Source: Speluncibacter jeojiensis (GTDB lineage Bacteria > Actinomycetota > Actinomycetes > Mycobacteriales > Mycobacteriaceae). From it: a DNA stretch of 64,000 nucleotides. The DNA is taken from positions 310,001 through 374,000 of the forward strand of contig NZ_JAAIVF010000004.1 of NCBI RefSeq assembly GCF_029589495.1, written 5' to 3'. Below the pieces are notes generated by a model. The model searched no databases. It was not told the origin of the DNA and was given only the letters and a program-made list of their open reading frames with translations. The translations under genes and the position numbers were made by a program. The first letter of the stretch is position 1; every line of letters starts with the position of its first letter. Shown piece by piece: positions 46,032-54,452 of the stretch.

Positions 46032-46736
46032 TCAGCGGTGCAGATTCGCGACCGTCGCCGACAGCAACTCGCCGACCGCCTTGCGGTCGGGCTCGGCGCC
46101 CCGCTGCGACATGAAGGTGACCGTCACCCGCACGTCACCGACCTGCGCGAGATCGTTGAGCGTCGTCTGGGTCAGCTGCAGATTCTTCGGTCCGGACGTC
46201 GTCGTCTGTCCATAGGCGAAGGTGTCGTCGGCCCCGGGCGCGCTCGGCGTCGGCTCCGTCGTCCGGCGCACGGTGGCCTTCGCACCGAACTGAGTGGCGG
46301 TCATCTCGGTACACCGCGCGACCTGTTTCGACAGCGTCGTCAGCGGCTCGTCCACGCGGGTGAGCAGCACCGCGAGCACCGAACCGTCGCCCGTGTTCGT
46401 CGCGCTGGTCATCGCCAGGTCCGCCGGGTCGGTGGGGAGACGCGGCGGCTCGCAGTGCAACGGCGTCACGCGTGACCCGCCCGGAACCCCGGACAGGTCC
46501 GCGGCCGCCTCCCGCGCCTGGTCGTGCGGCAGCGGCGTCGCCGTGTAGCCCGCCGGGAAGCTCGCCGGCGCGGGCAGTGCCGAGTCCAGGTTCGTCACCG
46601 ACGCCGCCGGCACGGTGTGCGCCGACGCGGGTATCGCCTGCCCGTCGACCGTCGACGAGCACCCCGCCACCAGCAGCACGGCCGCCCCCATCACACCCGC
46701 GAGCACCACGGATGCGCCTTCCCGGCTCCTGACCAC
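46032..46736 (-). CDS. secreted lipoprotein, function unknown
   Basis: A 234-residue exported protein. The signal peptide ends in the lipobox LLVAGC with Cys26 as the lipidated residue. The mature part begins with an Ala/Ser/Pro-rich linker (VDGQAIPASAHTVP) and carries a domain with two Cys (PLHCEPP and VARCTEM) likely to form a disulphide, a pattern seen in mycobacterial small lipoproteins and extracellular sensor domains. No catalytic motif is recognised. GTG 46736 follows GGAGG. It is divergent from the PAC2 gene over 236 bp, which show no ORF. Confidence 0.8.
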   Translation of the reverse strand: MVRSREGASVVLAGVMGAAVLLVAGCSSTVDGQAIPASAHTVPAASVTNLDSALPAPASFPAGYTATPLPHDQAREAAADLSGVPGGSRVTPLHCEPPRLPTDPADLAMTSATNTGDGSVLAVLLTRVDEPLTTLSKQVARCTEMTATQFGAKATVRRTTEPTPSAPGADDTFAYGQTTTSGPKNLQLTQTTLNDLAQVGDVRVTVTFMSQRGAEPDRKAVGELLSATVANLHR

Positions 46737-46972
46737 GCTGTCCTCCGAACGTAAGTAGCCTGCGACGCCTCACATTGGCACATCCCACCCGCGATCGCGA
46801 CGATCACCGCGCCGGTGCGTCCCCGACGGAATGCTGGCCGGCCGCGGTGCGTTGTAGCCGTCACAGGCCACCGAGCTCGGTGGAGCGCGTGAGGCCGACG
46901 TGAGCGTGAGCACGCGCGTAGTGGACACTGTTTCCGCAGCATTCATGCGGATCGATCAGAAGGAGGCCAGCC

Positions 46973-47941
46973 ATGAGCGAGCACTCGCGCATGTACGAGT
47001 TGGAGTTCCCAGCCCCACAGCTGACCTCCGAGGACGGCAGCGGCCCGGTCCTCGTGCACGGCCTCGAGGGTTTCACCGACGCCGGCCACGCGGTCCGGTT
47101 GGCGACCGCGCACCTGCGTCAGTCGCTCGAGACCGAGCTGGTCGCCTCGTTCGCGGTCGACGAGCTGATCGACTACCGGTCGCGTCGCCCGATGATGACC
47201 TTCAAGCATGACCGGTTCACCGACTACGCGGCCCCCGAACTGAATCTGTACGCCGCCCGCGACAGCGCGGGCACGCCGTTCCTGCTGCTGGCGGGGATGG
47301 AGCCGGACCTGCGCTGGGAGCGGTTCACCACCGCCGTGCGCCTGCTGGCCGACGAGTTGGGCGTGCGCCGCACGGTCGGGCTCAACGCGATCCCGATGGC
47401 GGTGCCGCACACCCGGCCGCTGTCGGTGACCGCGCACGGCAGCGACTCGGAACTGCTGGGCGACCATCAGCGCTGGGACGGCGACCTCAAGGTCCCCGGC
47501 AGCGCCGCCGCGCTGCTCGAGCTGCGGATGACCCAGCACGGCCACGAGACGGTCGGATTCTCCGTGCACGTGCCGCACTACCTGTCGCAGGCCGACTATC
47601 CGGAGGCCGCGCAAAAGCTGCTCGAGTGCCTGAGCGAGAACACCGGCCTGGACCTGCCGCTGGCCGCGCTCGACGATGCGGCCGCCCGCATGCGCGAGCA
47701 GGTCGATCAGCAGATCAACGGCAACGACGAGGTCGAGTCGGTGGTGACCGCGCTCGAGGCACAGTACGACGCGTACGTCACCGCGCAGGAGCAGCAGTCC
47801 TCGCTCCTGGCCACCGCGGGCGATCTGCCCAGCGGCGACGAGCTGGGCGCGGAGTTCGAGAGGTTCCTGGCCGAACAGTCCGGCCACGATCTGCCCGGCG
47901 ACGATCTGCCCGGCGACGATCAGGACGGCCCGGGCCACTAA
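46973..47941 (+). CDS. PAC2 family protein
   Basis: A 322-residue protein of the PAC2 family (Rv2714), resembling proteasome-assembly chaperone 2 in fold; its bacterial role is unknown. Family landmarks are VLVHGLEGFTDAGHAVRLA, SFAVDELIDYRSRRPMMTF, LLLAGMEPDLRWERF and HVPHYLSQADYPEAA. The C-terminus (about 300-320) has a duplicated acidic DLPGD unit encoded by a 15-bp tandem repeat. GGAGG precedes ATG 46973. A DUF3516 helicase gene starts 9 nt after its stop and is probably co-transcribed. Confidence 0.9.
   Translation: MSEHSRMYELEFPAPQLTSEDGSGPVLVHGLEGFTDAGHAVRLATAHLRQSLETELVASFAVDELIDYRSRRPMMTFKHDRFTDYAAPELNLYAARDSAGTPFLLLAGMEPDLRWERFTTAVRLLADELGVRRTVGLNAIPMAVPHTRPLSVTAHGSDSELLGDHQRWDGDLKVPGSAAALLELRMTQHGHETVGFSVHVPHYLSQADYPEAAQKLLECLSENTGLDLPLAALDDAAARMREQVDQQINGNDEVESVVTALEAQYDAYVTAQEQQSSLLATAGDLPSGDELGAEFERFLAEQSGHDLPGDDLPGDDQDGPGH
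47888..47917. repeat. 15-bp tandem duplication at the PAC2 3' end
   Basis: GATCTGCCCGGCGAC occurs twice in a row (47888-47902, 47903-47917), adding the residues DLPGD twice to the acidic tail. Confidence 0.9.
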
Positions 47942-47950
47942 CCTGGACGA

Positions 47951-50500
47951 ATGCTGCTGACCGATCTCCTGCCCCGCCCCGCCGACACCTCCGGGACACG
48001 GGCGCAGGAGGTCGACGAGGACGCGCTGTACGAGGCGTTCGTGACGTGGACGACCGAGCGCGGGGTGTCACTGTATCCCGCCCAGGACGAGGCGTTCCTG
48101 GAGATCGTCTCCGGCGCCAACGTCATCCTGGCCACCCCGACCGGTTCGGGGAAGTCGATGGTCGCGCTCGGTGCGCACTTCGTGGCGATGGCGCGCGGTC
48201 AGCGCAGTTTCTACACCGCGCCGATCAAGGCGCTGGTCAGCGAGAAGTTCTTCGCGCTGTGCGAAGTGTTCGGGGCGGACAACGTCGGCATGATGACCGG
48301 CGACGCGTCGGTGAACTCCTCGGCGCCGATCATCTGCGCGACCGCGGAGATCGTGGCGAACCTGGCGCTGCGCGAAGGGGCGGACTCGGACATCGGTCAG
48401 GTGGTGATGGACGAGTTCCACTACTACTCCGAGCCGGACCGCGGCTGGGCGTGGCAGGTGCCACTGATCGAACTGCCGCACGCTCAGTTCCTGCTGATGT
48501 CGGCGACGCTCGGCGACGTGGAGTTCTTCCGCGAGGACCTCACCCGCCGGACCGGGCGGCCGACTGCGCACGTGGCGGGTGCGGAACGTCCTGTGCCGCT
48601 GACCTATTCGTATGTGCTCACGCCGATTCAGGAGACCATCGAGGAGCTGGTGACCACCCACCAGGCCCCGGTGTACGTGGTGCACTTCACCCAGGCCGCG
48701 GCGCTCGAACGCGCGCAGGCGCTGACCAGCATCAACCTGTGCAGCAAAGACGAGAAGGCGGCGATCGCCGAGGCGATCGGCGGGTTCCGCTTCGCCACCG
48801 GATTCGGCAAGACGCTCTCACGACTGGTGCGCCACGGCATAGGCGTGCACCACGCCGGCATGCTGCCGAAGTACCGCCGACTGATCGAACGGCTCGCGCA
48901 GGACGGCCTGCTGAAAGTCATCTGCGGCACCGACACGCTCGGCGTCGGCATCAACGTGCCGATCCGCACCGTGCTGCTGACGGGGCTCTCCAAGTACGAC
49001 GGCATCCGCACCCGGCACCTGCGCGCCCGCGAGTTCCATCAGATCGCGGGACGCGCGGGCCGCGCGGGCTTCGACACGATGGGCACCGTGGTCGTGCAGG
49101 CCCCCGAGCACGAGGTCGAGAACGCGCGCCTGCTGGCCAAGGCCGGCGACGACCCGAAGAAGCGCCGGAAGGTGGTGCGCAAGAAGGCACCCGAGGGGTT
49201 CGTCAACTGGAGCGAGCAGACCTACGAGCGCCTCGTCGCCGCCGATCCCGAGCCGCTCACGTCGCGATTCCGCGTGACCAACTCCATGCTGCTCAATGTC
49301 ATTGCCCGCCCGGGCAACTGCTTCGACGCGATGCGGCACCTGCTCGAAGACAGTCACGAGACCCGTCCGCGGCAGCGCAAGCACATCCTGCGGGCGATCG
49401 AGCTGTATCGCGGGCTGCTCGATGCGCAGATCGTGCAGCGCCTCGACGAGCCCGACGCGGACGGCCGCTGGGCGACGCTCACCGTCGACCTGCAGCGCGA
49501 CTTCGCCCTCAACCAGCCGCTGTCCCCGTTCGCGCTCGCCGCATTCGAGCTGCTCGACCGCGAGGCGCCCACCTATGCACTCGACGTGGTGTCGGTGGTC
49601 GAGTCGACGCTCGACGACCCGCGCCAGGTGCTGATGGCGCAGCAACACGCCGCCCGCGGTGAGGCGGTCGGGCAGATGAAGGCCGACGGCATCGAGTACG
49701 ACGAGCGGATGGAGCTGCTCGAGGAGGTCACCTGGCCGAAGCCGTTGGAGGAGCTGCTCGTTCCCGCGTACGAGACGTATCGGTCCGGGCATCCGTGGGT
49801 CGGCGAGTTCGCGATGTCGCCGAAGTCGGTGGTGCGCGACATGGTCGAGCAGTCGATGACGTTCTCGGACCTGATCTCCCGTTACGGCCTGACCCGGTCG
49901 GAGGGCCTGGTGCTGCGGTATCTGGCCGACGCGTACCGCGCGCTGCGGCAGACGGTTCCGCCGGAGGCGCGCGACGAGGAGCTCGAGGATCTGACCGAGT
50001 GGCTCGGCGAGCTGATCCGCCAGGTCGACTCGTCGCTGCTCGATGAGTGGGAGCAGCTGGTCAATCCGGGTGACGCGCAGGAGGATGCGCAGGTCGCCTA
50101 CGGTGCCGAGTCGGTGCGCGCGCTGTCGGCGAACCCGCGGGCGCTCAAGGTGATGGTCCGCAACGCGATGTTCAAGCGGGTGCAGCTGGCGGCACGCCGA
50201 CGGTGGGCCGAGTTGGCCGCGCTCGACGACGGCCTCGATGCGCAGGACTGGGAAGAGCTGCTGGAGCTGTACTTCGACGAGTACGACGAGATCGGCACCG
50301 GCCCGGACGCCCGTGGCCCGCAACTGTTCTCGGTCTCCGAAGATGCGTCGGAGGACGGCGAGAAGGTGTGGCGGGTGCGCCAGACCCTCGCCGACCCGAT
50401 GGGCGATCACGGCTGGGCGCTGATCGGCGAGGTCAACCTGGCCGAGACGGATGCCGCCGGCGAGGTCGTGTTCGACGAGTTCGAGGTCGTCGAGGGGTAG
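47951..50500 (+). CDS. DUF3516 DEAD/DExH RNA helicase
   Basis: An 849-residue Ski2/Mtr4-like helicase with an actinobacterial DUF3516 C-terminal region. Motif I is LATPTGSGKSMVAL near residue 60, motif II is written DEFHYY (in place of DEVH), and motif III LMSATLGD. In the second domain GTDTLGVGINVPIRTVLLTGL and FHQIAGRAGRAGFDTMG are motifs V and VI. The remaining about 400 residues include a winged-helix/helical-bundle-like part and an acidic C-terminus. It probably unwinds structured RNA. ATG 47951 lies 9 nt after the PAC2 gene. Confidence 0.88.
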   Translation: MLLTDLLPRPADTSGTRAQEVDEDALYEAFVTWTTERGVSLYPAQDEAFLEIVSGANVILATPTGSGKSMVALGAHFVAMARGQRSFYTAPIKALVSEKFFALCEVFGADNVGMMTGDASVNSSAPIICATAEIVANLALREGADSDIGQVVMDEFHYYSEPDRGWAWQVPLIELPHAQFLLMSATLGDVEFFREDLTRRTGRPTAHVAGAERPVPLTYSYVLTPIQETIEELVTTHQAPVYVVHFTQAAALERAQALTSINLCSKDEKAAIAEAIGGFRFATGFGKTLSRLVRHGIGVHHAGMLPKYRRLIERLAQDGLLKVICGTDTLGVGINVPIRTVLLTGLSKYDGIRTRHLRAREFHQIAGRAGRAGFDTMGTVVVQAPEHEVENARLLAKAGDDPKKRRKVVRKKAPEGFVNWSEQTYERLVAADPEPLTSRFRVTNSMLLNVIARPGNCFDAMRHLLEDSHETRPRQRKHILRAIELYRGLLDAQIVQRLDEPDADGRWATLTVDLQRDFALNQPLSPFALAAFELLDREAPTYALDVVSVVESTLDDPRQVLMAQQHAARGEAVGQMKADGIEYDERMELLEEVTWPKPLEELLVPAYETYRSGHPWVGEFAMSPKSVVRDMVEQSMTFSDLISRYGLTRSEGLVLRYLADAYRALRQTVPPEARDEELEDLTEWLGELIRQVDSSLLDEWEQLVNPGDAQEDAQVAYGAESVRALSANPRALKVMVRNAMFKRVQLAARRRWAELAALDDGLDAQDWEELLELYFDEYDEIGTGPDARGPQLFSVSEDASEDGEKVWRVRQTLADPMGDHGWALIGEVNLAETDAAGEVVFDEFEVVEG

Positions 50501-50576
50501 AGAATGGCAGAGGCCGCGGTCTGCTGCGCGGCCCTGGTACCGTCACCGGCGATCACGCAGTAACGGGGAGGTTGTC

Positions 50577-50903
50577 GTGGGGGGAAAGTCACTGAGGCTG
50601 AGCCGCGAGACAATTGACGAATGCGTCAAGGCCTGCGACGAGCTGATCGACGGGCTTAGGGTTCAACAGCACAAGGCCAGGTCGTTGCAGTATCTCAGCG
50701 GGTTCGGCTCGCTTGATTCAGCGCAGCAACTCAAAGCCGGGTTCGAACGAAAAGGACACGAGCTTTATGACCGTCTCGAGCAGTTCATCGAAGCCGCCAC
50801 ACGTATGCGGAACAACTTCGCTGCTGGCGGCGTGGGCTTTGAACAAATGGAACAGGAATTCAGTCAGGCCCTCCGCGGGATCGATAGGGAGATCAACCAA
50901 TGA
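50577..50903 (+). CDS. small helical protein, possibly type VII secretion-associated
   Basis: A 108-residue protein, almost entirely helix-forming and charged (SLRLSRETIDECVKACDELI, YDRLEQFIEAATRMRNNF, QMEQEFSQALRGIDREIN). It ends with no secretion motif I can name and lacks a WXG dipeptide. Length and helical-hairpin look recall ESX/WXG100-like proteins that sit beside DUF3558 lipoproteins in Nocardia and Rhodococcus, but I cannot assign it. GTG 50577 has GGGGAGG 6 nt upstream. Its stop overlaps the lipoprotein ATG (ATGA), so the two are translationally coupled. Base composition drops relative to the neighbours. Confidence 0.7.
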   Translation: MGGKSLRLSRETIDECVKACDELIDGLRVQQHKARSLQYLSGFGSLDSAQQLKAGFERKGHELYDRLEQFIEAATRMRNNFAAGGVGFEQMEQEFSQALRGIDREINQ

Positions 50904-51484
50904 GAGTTCCATCCCTCATCGCTGCGGCCGGTCTGAGCCTCGTCCTAGGTGGATGCGCATCGAATTCAGTGGAAGCCGGGTCAGCGCCGAATACGTCGAC
51001 GCCGGCCACCACACACTCGTCCGCCAGCACGCCTGCCGTAGCAGCGGAATCCCTCGATCCCTGTTCGGACTCGGTGCGTGACGCTCTGGTGAAGCTCGGC
51101 TATGACCCCACGTCCCGTCAGCGGCAGGAGCCCATTCACGGCGTTGAGCAGTCCGGGAAGGCTTACCTGGCGACGTCATGCATGTACCAGTCGGACCTGC
51201 ACCTACTCACTGTCTCGTCGATGGGCCGCTCGCTGAAGGACCAGCAGCAGAACAATGCCGACACGAACGACTACACGCAGGTGCTGATCGCCGGTCGAAA
51301 TGGAGTCATCGCCCGCGATCCTCGCGAGCCGGGCGGCTGTGCACTGTTCTTTCAGACGTCATACGGAGAGGTCATGCTGACCAGGTCGGATCGGGAGAAG
51401 GCGCTGGATCAAGGCCTGGAGGAGTGCACTGAGATCACGAACACTGCCGAAGCGATCGCGGCTGTCCTCCCTCCTGGCGCATGA
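50900..51484 (+). CDS. DUF3558-like lipoprotein
   Basis: A 194-residue exported lipoprotein. The signal ends in LVLGGC (Cys19), followed by a Ser/Thr/Pro/Ala linker. The mature domain opens with LDPCSDSVRDALVKLGYDP, then ATSCMYQSDLHLL and GGCALFFQTSYGEVMLT and ends with LEECTEIT. This four-Cys plan with a DPC start is typical of DUF3558 family lipoproteins. Function is unknown; these are common in actinobacterial accessory loci. It overlaps the preceding small helical gene by 4 bp. The region is lower in G+C than the rest of the window. Confidence 0.78.
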   Translation: MRVPSLIAAAGLSLVLGGCASNSVEAGSAPNTSTPATTHSSASTPAVAAESLDPCSDSVRDALVKLGYDPTSRQRQEPIHGVEQSGKAYLATSCMYQSDLHLLTVSSMGRSLKDQQQNNADTNDYTQVLIAGRNGVIARDPREPGGCALFFQTSYGEVMLTRSDREKALDQGLEECTEITNTAEAIAAVLPPGA

Positions 51485-51529
51485 ACGGGCACCAAGTACA
51501 GAACGAAGAAGCAATCGTGGCAGGGATCG

Positions 51530-51737
51530 TCAGATCGGCGGCATGACGTCCACCCGCACAGTGGCGCACCAGTCGATCAGCCGGTCGAGATCCAGACCGG
51601 TCCCGAAGATCCGGCCAAATCCCGGGTCCTGCTCGAGGTCACCGGGCGCGACGCGGTCGCCGAACAGGACGTAGGCGCAGTCACTTTTGCAGCGCCGCGA
51701 CATCCACGCCACCCCGTCGAACCCGGCGGATGCTAGG
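51530..51737 (-). pseudogene. 3' fragment of a probable RES-domain gene
   Basis: About 68 codons remain: SAGFDGVAWMSRRCKSDCAYVLFGDRV, then DLEQDPGFGRIFGTGLDLDRLIDWCATVRVDV and a stop. The block AWxSR...CAYVLFGDRV resembles the C-terminal part of RES-domain proteins (NAD-degrading toxins in toxin-antitoxin pairs). The coding sequence is cut at about 51737 by the end of an IS30-like element, and no N-terminal half is found nearby. The RES assignment is by eye and moderate. Confidence 0.55.
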
Positions 51738-52056
51738 GGTCTTCGCAACACCTGATGGTTTAGACGGCGATCAGTAGATCACGCAGACGCTCGGCTGGAG
51801 TCTTCCAGCCGAGCGTTTTGCGTGGGCGGCCGTTGAGTCGTTGTGCGACCAGTTCCAGGTCGGTGGCGCTGTGGACTGAGAGGTCCGTGCCTTTCGGGAA
51901 GTACTGGCGCAGCAGCCCGTTGGTGTTCTCGTTGGAGCCGCGTTGCCATGGCGAGTGCGGATCGCAGAAGTAGACCGGCACGTTCGTGGCAACGGTGAAC
52001 TGCTTGTGTCCGGCCATTTCGCATCCCTGGTCCCAGGTCAGTGAGCCACGCAGGTG
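51738..52056 (-). mobile_element. truncated IS30-family transposase and element end
   Basis: The C-terminal third (about 98 residues) of an IS30-type DDE transposase: [20 protein letters not shown] (second catalytic Asp), [20 protein letters not shown] (catalytic Glu), [13 protein letters not shown] and [15 protein letters not shown], ending at 51760. AGGGGTCTTCGCAACACC at 51735-51752 lies where the terminal inverted repeat should be. The first Asp and the N-terminal DNA-binding part are absent, and no matching inverted repeat is seen at the other side, so this is a dead remnant. The reading frame continues upstream without stop into unrelated sequence. Confidence 0.82.
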
Positions 52057-52330
52057 CTTACAACGTGGGGACGGGCGGGGATTTCTCGGTTCACGCCGAC
52101 GCAGGGCCTGCACATACGGCGTGCCACCGGACATCGTCACCAACGCACCGTCGCCGACATGGCCTGCGCGTAGATCATGCCAGGCCAGCATTGTCAGGAC
52201 GTTCCCGCCCGCGGGGCACCGCGGGAAATAGCGCTCCAGCGACTCCATAATCTCTGCGTTGTGCGGCAACGGCAGTCGCCGCGCTCGCGCGAGTTGCGAC
52301 AGCCGGCCGTGTGCCAACGTGTCACCGCCG
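52057..52330 (-). other. unidentified coding-like fragment fused in frame to the IS30 remnant
   Basis: 274 bp between the IS30 junction and the PEP-mutase stop. In the transposase frame it reads without stops for about 90 codons with mostly G/C third positions (for example [62 protein letters not shown]). I do not recognise it; it is not part of a normal IS30 transposase. It may be the remains of a gene displaced by recombination. Confidence 0.4.
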
Positions 52331-53116
52331 TCAGCCGAACGCCTGACGCGCCAACCCACTTCCCCGACCGGCCCCCTCCGCGAACCCATATGTCCCCGCC
52401 GACAGCAACTCCCCCGCCGCATCGGCCAGTGCCGCATAGGCGTTGAAAGCGAAGGCCCCGCCGACGGACACTCGCCGCACCCCCAGTGCGGCGAGTTCCG
52501 CGACCGGCATCATGCCCGGGCGCACCAACACGCTGACCGGCACGTCGACGCTGCCGACGACCGCGGCGATCTGTTCGCGGGTGCGGATCCCCGGCGCGAA
52601 CAGCACGTCGGCGCCGGACTGCTGGAACGACTGCAGTCGCGCGATGGTGTCGCGCAGATCGTCGATGCCGTGGATGTGGTTCTCCGCCCGGGCGGTGATC
52701 ACCAGCGTGCCCGCGGCGGCTTCGACCGCGGCCGCCACCCGTTCCGCCGCGAGCGCCGCGTCGTAGATCGCGTCGCCGCTCCAGTCCTCCACCGACGCAC
52801 CGGCGGCGCCGGTCGCCCGGGCGGCGCGGATCGTGTCCGCCACACCCTCGGGGGCGTCGGCGAAGCACCGTTCCAGATCTGCCGACACCGGCACGTCGAC
52901 CGCCTCGGCGAGTTCCCGGACGTGGGTCAGCACCGTGTCCCGGTCGAGACCGCCATCCAGTTTGCCGCGCGCGGCGGCCGAGCCGCTGCTGGTCGTGGCG
53001 ACCGCCCGGAACCCGAGGTGCGCGAGGATCTTCGCCGATCCGACGTCCCAGGCGTTGGGCATCATCAGGATCTCGGAGCCGTGGTGCAGGTCGCGGAGGT
53101 CGTCAACTGTCGCCAT
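52331..53116 (-). CDS. isocitrate lyase/PEP mutase family enzyme
   Basis: A 261-residue beta/alpha-barrel protein of the PEP mutase-like group (cleaving or forming C-C or P-C bonds in 2-oxo acids). Core segments are [66 protein letters not shown] read in pieces, ITARAENH and [10 protein letters not shown]. The Asp/Glu metal residues of the family are in SADLE and VEDWS. ATG 53116 opens [13 protein letters not shown]. The exact reaction cannot be given. It lies next to the IS30 scar, only its stop separating it from the unidentified fragment. Confidence 0.85.
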   Translation of the reverse strand: MATVDDLRDLHHGSEILMMPNAWDVGSAKILAHLGFRAVATTSSGSAAARGKLDGGLDRDTVLTHVRELAEAVDVPVSADLERCFADAPEGVADTIRAARATGAAGASVEDWSGDAIYDAALAAERVAAAVEAAAGTLVITARAENHIHGIDDLRDTIARLQSFQQSGADVLFAPGIRTREQIAAVVGSVDVPVSVLVRPGMMPVAELAALGVRRVSVGGAFAFNAYAALADAAGELLSAGTYGFAEGAGRGSGLARQAFG

Positions 53117-53161
53117 GGCTCGCAGGGTAATCCCGCGGCCCGACAGCTCACATGTAAAAGC

Positions 53162-53584
53162 TCAGGCGAACGGCTTGCCCGTGCGCGGCTTGCGGTTCGA
53201 CTGCCCGCGCCGCGCCGCGTGCTGCTCGCGGACCCGCTTCTCCTCGCCGCGCACGTCCACCAGACTGGCCCGTTCGGCAACCAGCCAGTCCGGCTGGTCG
53301 GCCAGCAATTGCTCGATCTGCGCGGTCGTCAGGGCCTCGCTGACACCGCCGCGAGCCAATCCGGCGATCGACACGCCCAGCCGCTCGGCGACCACCGGGC
53401 GCGGGTGCGGCCCGTCGCTGCGCAGCGTCTGCAGCCACTGCGGCGGATTGGTGCGCAACTCGGCGAACTCCTCACGGGTGACGGCACCGGCCTGAAACTC
53501 GACGGGTGTGGCCTCGAGATAGATACCCAGCTTCTTGGCCGCCGTGGCGGGCTTCATGGCATGGGCGTTCGGCTGCGACGACAT
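53162..53584 (-). CDS. DUF5997 family protein
   Basis: A 140-residue basic protein of the DUF5997 family. Residues 10-60 contain MKPATAAKKLGIYLEATPVEFQAG and REEFAELRTNPPQWLQTLR. A second part, VVAERLGVSIAGLARGGVSEALTTAQIEQLL, looks like a helix-turn-helix fold, and the C-terminus is rich in Arg/Lys (RREQ...RRGQSNRKPRTGK style). It is divergent, 33 bp apart, from a LysR-effector-domain protein with no DNA-binding domain, so this protein may supply DNA binding. That last point is inference. Confidence 0.8.
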   Translation of the reverse strand: MSSQPNAHAMKPATAAKKLGIYLEATPVEFQAGAVTREEFAELRTNPPQWLQTLRSDGPHPRPVVAERLGVSIAGLARGGVSEALTTAQIEQLLADQPDWLVAERASLVDVRGEEKRVREQHAARRGQSNRKPRTGKPFA

Positions 53585-53617
53585 GGCCCCAGCCTATCGA
53601 CCCGTTAGCCTGATGCC

Positions 53618-54361
53618 ATGACCGAGCCAACCGGGCCGCGCACCTTTCGGCTCGCCTACGTGCCCGGCGTCACCCCCGCCAAGTGGGTACGCATCTGGGG
53701 CGAACGCGTCACCGACGTCCGACTCGAACTGGTCCCGACCGCAGCGCCCGGTTCCGACACCGTGCTGCGTGCCGGCGACGCCGACGCGGGACTGCTGCGG
53801 TTGCCGGTCGACCGCACCGGACTGAGCGTCATCCCGCTGTACGCCGAGACCCCGGTGGTCGTCGTCCCCAAGGACCATGTGTTCGCCGCGGTGGACGAGG
53901 TCGGCCTCGACGATCTGGCCGACGAGTTGGTGCTGCACCCGCTCGACGACCTGCTCGAATGGAACGTGCTGCCCGGCACCCCCGCAAAGGAGCGGCCCGC
54001 GACCACCGCCGACGCCGTCGAACTGGTCGCGGCCGGTGTGGGTGTCGTGATCGTGCCTCAGTCGCTCGCCCGACTGCACCACCGCCGCGACCTCACCTAC
54101 CGACCCCTGCGGGGCGCACCGGAGTCGAACATCGGCCTTGCCTGGCTCGAGGACGCCACCACCGACGTCGTCGAGGAGTTCATCGGGATCGTGCGCGGGC
54201 GCACCGTCAACAGCTCACGCGGGCGCACCACCGCGCCCGCGGAGCCGGCCCGCAAACCCGCCAAGAAGCCCGCACCACAACGCGGCGGTGCATCCGGCAA
54301 GTCCGGCAAACCCGCCAAGCGCACCGCCCCGCCCGCGCGCGGCCGGCGCAAACGCCGCTGA
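53618..54361 (+). CDS. stand-alone LysR effector domain with Lys/Arg-rich tail
   Basis: A 247-residue protein. Residues about 8-190 are a LysR-type substrate-binding domain (FRLAYVPGVTPAKWVRIWGER, VIPLYAETPVVVVPKDH, VELVAAGVGVVIVPQSLAR). The usual N-terminal winged helix (about 60-85 residues) is absent; the ATG at 53618 is directly followed by the domain. The C-terminal about 55 residues are a Lys/Pro/Arg/Ala tail (RKPAKKPAPQ, KPAKRTAPPARGRRKRR) resembling the basic tails of actinobacterial DNA-binding proteins. It is divergent from the DUF5997 gene. It may be a ligand sensor binding DNA through its tail or through the partner. Confidence 0.82.
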   Translation: MTEPTGPRTFRLAYVPGVTPAKWVRIWGERVTDVRLELVPTAAPGSDTVLRAGDADAGLLRLPVDRTGLSVIPLYAETPVVVVPKDHVFAAVDEVGLDDLADELVLHPLDDLLEWNVLPGTPAKERPATTADAVELVAAGVGVVIVPQSLARLHHRRDLTYRPLRGAPESNIGLAWLEDATTDVVEEFIGIVRGRTVNSSRGRTTAPAEPARKPAKKPAPQRGGASGKSGKPAKRTAPPARGRRKRR

Positions 54362-54452
54362 CCCAGACGCACATGGACACACGTCCATATTCGGGTCTAC
54401 TGTGTCCCGGGTCTCACCCAGAATGTCCCGGCGGCGAAGGCACACCACGACC

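Noticed and set aside
50577-50903. Clear WXG100/ESX protein
   Set aside because: Size and helicity fit, but no WXG dipeptide or C-terminal YxxxD/E signal was found, so the family is left open.
51738-52437. Intact IS30 element
   Set aside because: Only the last third of the transposase is present, and the far inverted repeat and the N-terminal domain are missing.
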